Of a stretch of 64,000 bases of DNA, positions 57,493 to 64,000 are shown one piece after another. The DNA is taken from the NCBI GenBank assembly GCA_035610835.1, contig CM069446.1:66201062-66265061 (forward strand), read 5' to 3'. The position numbers and the translations under genes were made by a program. This stretch comes from Ophiura sarsii (lineage: Eukaryota; Echinodermata; Ophiuroidea; Amphilepidida; Ophiuridae). The notes beneath the pieces are model-generated. The model ran no database searches, was not told the DNA's origin, and worked only from the letters and a program-made list of their open reading frames with translations. Position 1 is the stretch's first letter, and the number at the start of each line of letters is the position of its first letter.

Positions 57493-58592
57493 TTAAGGGG
57501 GGGTCTAGGTTGGTCAGATATTAAAATTCAGTGCTTCGCACAAAAATGAGATATTAGCACAGTAGGAAACTGCTAAGTCTCTGCTTTAAAATGCTTTTTG
57601 TTTGAGGTAAATTGGATTTTCGGTTCTGAAGTTATGGTCAATTAAGTTTCGGGTGTCACAAAAAATCGGTGGTGTTTTGTATACTTTTGTATGTAAAAAC
57701 GCTCACCCTGCGTTTTTTAGCATTTTCAGTTTTAATTGTTTTTTGATCAAATGATTGTAACATTTGATTGAATTTATTTATTAAAATATTGAAATAAATA
57801 ATAACGCATCATAAATCATCAAAATTTCAAGGTCAACGTAATTTCTTATGTATTTCTTTATTTTTCTCACCCGGCTATTTTTAAGCAATTTATCTTTAAA
57901 AATCAATAAAAATGCTAATATAATTGCGATTTTGTCCCAAAATGGCTCAAAATGTGTCTAAATTCATGCTCTTCCATACTTGAACATTTATTTTTATCCC
58001 AAATGTCAACTTATTTTTTTCTCGCCAATTTTAATATTTTTCAATACGTTTTGCACGATATCTCAAAACTATAAAACACGCAAACTTGCAATATGGGAGC
58101 AAACGTAACTCAAAAACGAAAGCTCATATAACCATGGGATTTGGACCAGATGTTAAGCACACAAGGGGCTATGAAACCATGGATCCCGATTTTTAATATC
58201 TGTTTTCAAATTTGAATTACGATGCAAAATTACCTGATTGGTCGGTTCACGGTTGCCATGGCAACCATATAAAAAATCCGGATCCATGGTTTCATGCGCA
58301 CTCAACAGATACATCATCTACCCAAGTATGGTGTATATGCAACATTTTGTTTTCTAGTTACGTTTGCTCCCGTGTTTAGCCAATCAGAGGCCTTGCATGG
58401 TAACCATGGCAACCAGATCAAAATAACACACATTTTCTGAAACGTCTTGACCTAAGCTTTAATTTGATATATGACACTAAGCGGTAAGTCTACGATAACA
58501 TTGAGAACATGTGTTTCCAAATTTGGGTCAAATCAACCTAGACCCCCCCCCCCCCCCCCCCCCCGCCCCCCCCCCCCCCCCCCCCCCCTTAA
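57493..58592. mobile_element. TTAA-flanked element with GGGGGGGTCTAGGTTG ends
   Basis: The left edge is TTAA followed by GGGGGGGTCTAGGTTGGTC. The right edge is CAACCTAGACCCCCCC, then a long C tract with one G, then TTAA. A TTAA target duplication is characteristic of piggyBac-like transposition in established knowledge. Within it, 'gggagcaaacgtaact' (58094) is mirrored at 58357 and 'ccatggatcccgattttt' (58179) at about 58275, so the interior is itself foldback. There is no transposase ORF, so it is non-autonomous. Confidence 0.65.
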
Positions 58593-58678
58593 TTACTTAG
58601 TTTAAGCTACATAAGATATCAGTGTTAAACAAAAGACAGCAATATAATTCTCTGAAATCAGTAATATTATTTCAGGGC

Positions 58679-58731
58679 CCGTTGCCGCAATTGGTCGCGT
58701 GAAGCCAGTTTGCGACCAATTGCAGCAACGG
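58679..58731. other. 20-bp stem hairpin
   Basis: CCGTTGCCGCAATTGGTCGC faces GCGACCAATTGCAGCAACGG with one mismatch and a 13-base loop. It could be an insertion scar, a tiny foldback repeat or a structured RNA; nothing distinguishes these here. Confidence 0.7.
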
Positions 58732-59929
58732 TTCATGAATGAATCGACTAAATTTAGGGGATTTAGTGGATTTGCAAATAGAACGGCAACTTAAATACAA
58801 TTTTGCGAGCAGACGGCACTCAAAATACTCAAATAACTGGAAATAAACTCTTTTCGGTCAATCGTGATACGAGATTCTCGGCCAAAATATGTGCATGGAA
58901 GATGCATCTACCTACTCATGTGATTGATTTTGCAAAACGATGAAGTTTAATAAAATGATTTGTGGGGTTTTGTTGACTTCATTTTACTAGACAAGCAGGG
59001 CGCTCTACCTATATTTATCTCGTTGGTGTAATTAGGATGTAGGTAATCAGAATTGACTGACTTCGTACGAACCGGACGTGTCTTCAACATCGCTCCGTGT
59101 TTTTAAATTGTGTATCAGTATTTTGTGAACCTGTGCAATCGTGACTTTTAGTTTAACTACGTTCAACTGTCTGTGAAGTGTCTACTGTGTCTACTGTGAT
59201 CGTATTTTTAACCAAGCTCTGCTAGTAATACCAAACCCGAAGTCAGCGCCTGTGCACGACGCCATTTCTACAAATCCCACCTCTCTACGACTCACGAACA
59301 TACGGACATCGGTGCACTGCAAATGTATGCATTCTGTGATTTGCCGCCATTTTCAATACGTCGATTCTTTCCATTGTCTCCGACCACAACCAGAACTGCT
59401 GCATCCACCCAATACCGAGGCGAATGGTAAACTGTATTACAAAAAGCAAGCTTTTTAACCCAGCTTCATTCATCCCAATTTTAACATTACAATTTTATCT
59501 TGGTGTGACTGCTTTATTTTAACATTTTTGATGTGCTTTTGGCTTTTAATAATCTCAATCTTAAACTGCTGCCAAATTTTAATTAATTTTAACTTTTAAT
59601 CCTCTCAACATTGCGGTGCACTCTATTCTAATCTACCTGCCTGTATGTGCATATCAGTGTACTCTTGTTGTCATGGTGTGTGAAAAACTACACCAATCTT
59701 ACCAGCATTAATTCTGCTATTATCATCCCGCTGACACCAATTTTTCACCTGACGTTTTGCAAAACGGCCAAGCTTTTGCATGTTGCATGATTATCCTTTT
59801 GACATGCTTCAAACTGTTAACTAACTGCTATCTGTGCTTTTTTACCAATTCTCTTACTATTATTGAGTGCAATTTCAAGTTTCATTGTTCCATGTGCATG
59901 AGTATTTACTATTATGACATTGATGCTTT
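58732..59929. other. Non-coding; probably includes the 5' end of the retrotransposon
   Basis: No family-like ORF. The 5' boundary of the retrotransposon that follows must lie here or at its repeats, but no target duplication can be found with only one end of the element in view. Confidence 0.4.
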
Positions 59930-59936
59930 TCCTCTG

Positions 59937-60155
59937 TTCACCACCCCTGTATATGTGACATCCCTGCATGACATTGATTTTTGATGCCTGTTCTCCACCA
60001 CTGTATATCATATGTGACAACCCTGTATATGTGACATCCCTGCATGACATTGATTTTTGATGCCTGTTCTCCACCACTGTATATCATATATGACAACCCT
60101 ACATGACATTGATGCTTTAAAATTTCCCCTGTTCACCACCCCTGTATGTGACCCG
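59937..60155 (+). repeat. 76-bp tandem repeat in the retrotransposon leader
   Basis: 'catccctgcatgacattgat' and 'tgcctgttctccaccactgtatatcatat' recur 76 bp apart, with partial flanking copies ('gttcaccacccctgtat' at both ends). Tandem 5'-UTR repeats of this sort are known in several non-LTR families and may carry the internal promoter; that role is an inference here. Confidence 0.75.
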
Positions 60156-60156
60156 T

Positions 60157-60481
60157 ATGCCACGCCCAGTTCTTCGTGATAAAAATCATCATGATGACAA
60201 ATCCTACAGAAAAGCCTTACAGTCTCAACAAATGTAAATCGCTTCAAAAGAAGCTTGCTGCATGCGACAGACCTGCAAGCACAATTCAAACATTTGCAAA
60301 GAAAGGTGGTCAATGGTATTTATCGCTCAGTACTGCTACATATGAAATCTTCAAGAGAGCAATCTACCTGCTGTACAAAAATATTCAGTCTGACAACGAT
60401 CAAGCGAATGATAGTCATCCTATTTCCAATCTCTACTACATCATTCACACCGAGGCGAAAGACAAAAAGGCGAAGCTTTAA
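60157..60481 (+). pseudogene. N-terminal part of retrotransposon ORF1, frame-disrupted
   Basis: An ATG at 60157 (MPRPVLRDKNHHDDKSYR) is in the ORF1 frame but meets TAA at 60235. One frame over, an ATG pair at 60191 gives a continuous 'TEKPYSLNKCKSLQKKLAAC...YIIHTEAKDKKAKL' that stops at 60481, overlapping the main ORF1 frame from 60415. The protein-like character switches frames, so at least one indel has occurred. The second change falls in an A5 run at 60464. Either this copy is mildly decayed or the sequence has homopolymer errors. Confidence 0.5.
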
Positions 60482-63400
60482 TCCAGGAAACCTTCTATGT
60501 GTGGAATAGGCTGAAACGTGATGGATCAAAAGGACAGCGTCATCAGTACACCTTGAACCTGTACCACACAAGCTCTACTGCACTTGTAAATGGCCAACAT
60601 GCCTCAAACCTTTTTATAGATCTTCACCTGCCGATTATTGAAGAGGTCATTGACTCTCACATGTCTCACAGCAACATCAAACAAGCTGACATCTTGCTGA
60701 GCAATATTATCAGAAGTAGTATTATGAAAAGCAAAATGGATAGTGCAAAACAACACCCAATTGACAACATAAATGAGAAAGATAATGCAAGTCATGGTAC
60801 AGCCAACCGACAAAAGTTGACCAAAGATCATGCATCTCTCAATACGACCTCAGAGATCCATCGTAACACAATTGTTGGAAGACACTATCATACTTACGGT
60901 CTTGTGAAAGGTAATGAAACTCGCAGTACGGCTAATAGTAGTCTCACCTCAAGCCACTCCAAACATGTGGAAACTGCCAACAAGTTACTCCACCTTAATG
61001 AAGAGTTCAAAGAAACCACTGAATCTAGTGAAGAAACTACCATCATAGAATGTGAACTCATCTGCGCAATCTGTCTCACTCATGGCAGCATTGGGGAGAG
61101 TGCAATCGAATGTTCCGATTGCGGCGACACTTATCACTTCGCTTGCAGTGGTATGGCAGATAGTCAAGTAATCCAACACAAGATGAACCCCACAAGCCAG
61201 TATATCTGCAACTCCTGTGAATTGCTTAGTGACGAAACATGCAGCGCAGAAAGCAACTTTATTCATAGTACATCCACCAATGGACAGGCTTGGAGTAACA
61301 ATATGACTCAAAACTCCACTGATAACAACACTGATCTTTTGGAGACTGAATGGCACTACCCGAACATTGAACTGAAACTTGAAGCAGCGGAATTCATCTC
61401 AGATCATACAAATCACGACAAAGACGCAATCGAAGATGAGCCTCTAGCCTTCAAAGATCCCATGCTTGGCATGACTGATCCACTGATGCCAGATGATCAA
61501 GAAAGTATAGCGAGTATTGACGAAATCTACAAACCAAATGATAACGCTGACTCCTTTCTCAACACTTCAAACTTCTGTGAAACTGCTGACTCACTGGTCA
61601 ACCTCCAAAGGCCGCCATCCTTTAATTGTAGTAACTACAATCTGACGCCCTTAATGTGTGAGAACGACGTAAGTCTGAACTCTCTAACCAAAGATGACAA
61701 TGTAACGCCTATTATGTATGAGAATGACGAATGTCTGAACTCTTTAACCAATGATGACAATTTAACGCCCATTATGTGCCAGAATGTCAAAAATCTTAAC
61801 TCCCTATCCAACGTCAATATATTGTATAATATGTGTGAGTCTTCACCCAAAGATGACAATTTAACGCCTATTATGTGTGAGAATGACGAAAGTCTGAACT
61901 CTTTAACCAATAATGACAACTTAACGCCTATTATGTGTGAGAATGATAAAAGTCCGAACTCTTTACCCAAAGATGTCAATATACTGCCTACTATGTGCAA
62001 GATTGACAAAGGTCTGAACTCATTGCCTAAATATGACAAATTTAACCCAACCAAGCTGCCTGCTCCTGAAAACACAACACCGTGGAACGACAGTAATGAT
62101 ACCAGCAAAACACAGCCTACTGCTGACAGAAATACATGTATAGCTATCAATGCGGATATCTCCAATAGAGTCAGTCCCAGTGACATTCATGTAATCGGAA
62201 GAAGCAAACGGATCAGACCAACAATCAACAAACAAGCTAAGCTCCCAATTATGCCCGTTCCTGACACATGCAGAACTTCACTACCCGATAATAAGACACA
62301 AAATCTCAACAAAGACAACAGTGCTGCAGAAATGACCAAATCAAGATCATCTCAACAACCGGCAAGTGAATCTGCAACCAAAGACCGCCAGATTCTTCAA
62401 GAACTTGAAGAGAAGAGGCTTAAAGCATGGGAAAGAAAGATGGTACTAAAGGAAAAAGAAATCAATAAGAAAATGGCTGACATTGAAGATAGAAGCAAAC
62501 AAGTAGCGCACATCCAATCCTATGTATGCCTATTGGAAGAAAAGCTAAAGGAAAGCGAGGAAAGGGAAAAACTTCTAAGGCTACAGCTTGCTGCGAAACC
62601 TGCTGACAGTACTGATACAAACAAATATCCTAGCATGCCCACAAACACCAGCTCACAAAACTGCAATAGTCTATCCTCGTTATATGAAAAGGTGGGATCG
62701 CTTGAACTGGAAACAATTAAATTACGGGTATCGGCTCTCGAAGAAAGATATACAAATCTCCTAATGCAAGATGATCCTCGTAAAAATAAGCAAGACTGCT
62801 GTTCTTCACGACAAGCCAAAATGATTACTGAAAAACCTAATTGTAGCACATGCACCTATCCCTGTAAAAGCAACTGTTCTCCAGAATTAACTGCATGTAA
62901 CCGTAAACATCATACCACAACTTTGGCTGGTGAGATTAGTCCCAGTAATTATGATACAGTTGAAAGAAATTCAACACCACCATGTAAACAAACTGTTGTC
63001 ATGCCAAAGCTACCAACGCAAGATGAAATGAATACGCTGGTTCAAGGGCTGTTGACCAACTGTCGGCTGAGGAGCAATGCTAAGTACCAAACTACTGCTC
63101 ACCCAGCGCCACCTGCATGTAACATCAAAACACCAAACAAGGAATCTGGTAATGGAAGACAAGACCATCATGATAAAATGCAAGTCTCTGCGCAAAAACT
63201 ACTCACTGATTGCAGCACAAGTAAATACAGTCAAAAACATGTACTTCAAAACACGTCTCCACATGCCCCTAACCATGGCCACTGGAATACCAAAGCTTCA
63301 TCACCTATAAAAACAGGCGAGATTGGCAAGAGATATTATGACAATTTGACTCGCAGGCCTACCACTCCATCATTGAGGTCAGATTCACCCAACTGGAGAA

Positions 63401-63687
63401 TGAACTCTCCAATTACGAAGCCAGACCCACCTAATTGGTGGAACAGTTATAGACAAAACAAACCCAGAGAACATGACAACCTAGGAGAAAACAACAAAGG
63501 CTGCACACCGTCGTCTGGAGCTATCCCTAAGGAAAGGTCATGCGACTTCAAGCAAGTACATCCCTACTATGACACTAAGAACAACAGGACAGGTGCAAAT
63601 GACAAGCCTTTTTTAGGGGCAGGGAGGGCCTCCGAAGGCAGGCCAATATGGATGGAAAATTCCAGAAAAGTAAGAATATCAAAATAG
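60415..63687 (+). CDS. Retrotransposon ORF1 protein: PHD finger, 20-aa repeats, coiled coil
   Basis: The frame is open for about 1090 codons. No ATG occurs before 60661, so the true start lies upstream in another frame. A conserved-looking 'YTLNLYHTSSTALVNG' segment comes first (60560-60600). Then a C4HC3 PHD finger: Cys pairs at 61063/61072, 61111/61120, His 61135 with Cys 61144, Cys 61207/61216. Next are about seven copies of a ~20-residue repeat 'LTPIMCENDESLNSLTNDDN' (61640-62050), a charged coiled coil (62390-62600), a second short coiled coil (62670-62760), and a basic Pro/Asn-rich tail. ORF1 proteins package the element RNA; PHD fingers usually bind histone H3 tails, which could guide chromatin association. 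The end overlaps ORF2 by 40 nt in the -1 frame. Confidence 0.8.
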   Translation, partial: SSYFQSLLHHSHRGERQKGEALIQETFYVWNRLKRDGSKGQRHQYTLNLYHTSSTALVNGQHASNLFIDLHLPIIEEVIDSHMSHSNIKQADILLSNIIRSSIMKSKMDSAKQHPIDNINEKDNASHGTANRQKLTKDHASLNTTSEIHRNTIVGRHYHTYGLVKGNETRSTANSSLTSSHSKHVETANKLLHLNEEFKETTESSEETTIIECELICAICLTHGSIGESAIECSDCGDTYHFACSGMADSQVIQHKMNPTSQYICNSCELLSDETCSAESNFIHSTSTNGQAWSNNMTQNSTDNNTDLLETEWHYPNIELKLEAAEFISDHTNHDKDAIEDEPLAFKDPMLGMTDPLMPDDQESIASIDEIYKPNDNADSFLNTSNFCETADSLVNLQRPPSFNCSNYNLTPLMCENDVSLNSLTKDDNVTPIMYENDECLNSLTNDDNLTPIMCQNVKNLNSLSNVNILYNMCESSPKDDNLTPIMCENDESLNSLTNNDNLTPIMCENDKSPNSLPKDVNILPTMCKIDKGLNSLPKYDKFNPTKLPAPENTTPWNDSNDTSKTQPTADRNTCIAINADISNRVSPSDIHVIGRSKRIRPTINKQAKLPIMPVPDTCRTSLPDNKTQNLNKDNSAAEMTKSRSSQQPASESATKDRQILQELEEKRLKAWERKMVLKEKEINKKMADIEDRSKQVAHIQSYVCLLEEKLKESEEREKLLRLQLAAKPADSTDTNKYPSMPTNTSSQNCNSLSSLYEKVGSLELETIKLRVSALEERYTNLLMQDDPRKNKQDCCSSRQAKMITEKPNCSTCTYPCKSNCSPELTACNRKHHTTTLAGEISPSNYDTVERNSTPPCKQTVVMPKLPTQDEMNTLVQGLLTNCRLRSNAKYQTTAHPAPPACNIKTPNKESGNGRQDHHDKMQVSAQKLLTDCSTSKYSQKHVLQNTSPHAPNHGHWNTKASSPIKTGEIGKRYYDNLTRRPTTPSLRSDSPNWRMNSPITKPDPPNWWNSYRQNKPREHDNLGENNKGCTPSSGAIPKERSCDFKQVHPYYDTKNNRTGANDKPFLGAGRASEGRPIWMENSRKVRISK
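63609..63615 (+). promoter_or_regulatory. Candidate -1 frameshift site T_TTT_TTA
   Basis: ORF1 codons here read CCT TTT TTA GGG, so the heptamer is in the X_XXY_YYZ phase required for -1 slippage. The -1 frame opens just upstream (TGA at 63600) and is open through the ORF2 ATG at 63648. About ten bases later GGCCT can pair with AGGCC around an 8-base loop, and the spacer is G-rich (GGGGCAGGGAGGG). Function is a prediction. Confidence 0.5.
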
Positions 63688-64000
63688 CAACCTACAATGT
63701 TAACAATATCAACGCTAACATGCTCGCCGTTCAAGAGACACTCAAGCACGTTGATATTCTTGCAATTCAAGAGCACTGGTTGTTCAATTTTGAACAATGC
63801 AAACTTACCCAAATTGACAAAAATTTCAACTATACTGCAAAATCTGTTGACGATGATAACCCAATTAGCCCATACCAGCGTCCCAGAGGTTATGGTGGTG
63901 TGGCTGTCTTCTGGAGTAAGAAAATAGATGATGCTGTAAAAGTACTTCCTGACGGTAGCAGCAGAATCATCTGCCTAGAACTAAAAGCTAAAAATGTAAA
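63648..64000 (+). CDS. Retrotransposon ORF2, N-terminal endonuclease domain (partial)
   Basis: From the ATG at 63648 the frame is open to the window edge (117 codons). It begins the endonuclease/exonuclease/phosphatase fold used by non-LTR elements to nick target DNA: 'KIATYNVNNIN' (Asn 17), 'VDILAIQEHWL' (catalytic Glu 42), and 'GYGGVAVFWSK'. The usual later residues (GDFN, SDH) and the reverse transcriptase are beyond the window. The start overlaps ORF1; translation could use reinitiation or the frameshift heptamer 33 nt upstream of the ATG. Confidence 0.85.
   Translation, partial: MDGKFQKSKNIKIATYNVNNINANMLAVQETLKHVDILAIQEHWLFNFEQCKLTQIDKNFNYTAKSVDDDNPISPYQRPRGYGGVAVFWSKKIDDAVKVLPDGSSRIICLELKAKNV

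Larger units (their letters stand above)
59930..64000 (+). mobile_element. Non-LTR retrotransposon, 5' part (continues beyond window)
   Basis: A repeat-bearing leader, a long PHD-finger ORF1 and an overlapping ORF2 that opens with an apurinic-type endonuclease domain. This order is typical of CR1/L2-related and neighbouring clades of non-LTR retrotransposons. The reverse transcriptase and 3' end are outside the window. The main frame is open for more than 3 kb, so the copy is fairly young, although its N-terminal part is disrupted. Confidence 0.8.

Noticed and set aside
60255..60509. 84-aa plus-strand ORF overlapping the ORF1 start
   Set aside because: Third frame of a region where the other two carry the plausible ORF1 N-terminus; no supporting motif.
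61635..62186. 183-aa minus-strand ORF with 'SFSHIIGVKLSSLVKEF' repeats
   Set aside because: Antisense shadow of the 20-aa repeats in ORF1.

Overview
This is eukaryotic nuclear DNA, probably from a marine invertebrate. The support is lineage-specific C2H2 zinc-finger genes, a spliced TIR-domain exon, non-LTR retrotransposons, many TIR-bounded (terminal inverted repeat) miniature elements, a long satellite-like array and a 100-N assembly gap. The palindrome TAGGCCTA occurs five times outside the array. I associate it from memory with echinoderm and related deuterostome genomes, so an echinoderm is my best but weak guess. There are no prokaryotic features.

Layout. 1-3.1 kb: two MITE-like elements, C-rich low-complexity DNA, poly-G tracts and short tandem repeats. 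3.1-3.7 kb: a decayed non-LTR reverse-transcriptase fragment. 4.0-8.1 kb: a giant palindrome with ~1.6-kb arms and a 0.9-kb centre, carrying two broken, oppositely oriented copies of a gene whose acidic motifs match FEN/XPG nucleases. 8.1-9.7 kb: an element with 139-bp tandem repeats that carry AGGTCA-type direct repeats. 10.2-10.4 kb (minus): one exon of a TIR-domain protein. 10.75-10.85 kb: assembly gap. 10.85-39.97 kb: about 22.4 near-identical copies of a 1.3-kb unit, each containing a 262-bp MITE with 19-bp inverted repeats. 41.0-57.0 kb: a minus-strand cluster of C2H2 zinc-finger paralogues (A at 41.1, B at 44.6, C at 52.4, headless fragment D at 55.4, finger remnants at 51.0). They share an unusual N-terminus and upstream modules, with many mobile elements between them. 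57.5-58.6 kb: a TTAA-flanked element. 59.9-64.0 kb: the 5' part of a non-LTR retrotransposon on the plus strand, with a PHD-finger ORF1 overlapping an endonuclease ORF2 that runs off the window.

How it fits together. The window looks like a birth-and-death neighbourhood. A zinc-finger cluster has duplicated with its 5' flanks, its members are truncated at their 3' ends, and small elements inserted repeatedly. One element family is found inside the 29-kb satellite, beside gene C's 3' remnants and next to the broken end of gene D. The points most worth following are: a phase-correct T_TTT_TTA heptamer at the ORF1/ORF2 overlap of the retrotransposon; the FEN-like residues in the palindromic element; Lys in place of the conserved Leu in nearly every zinc finger; and the homogeneity of the 1.3-kb array.
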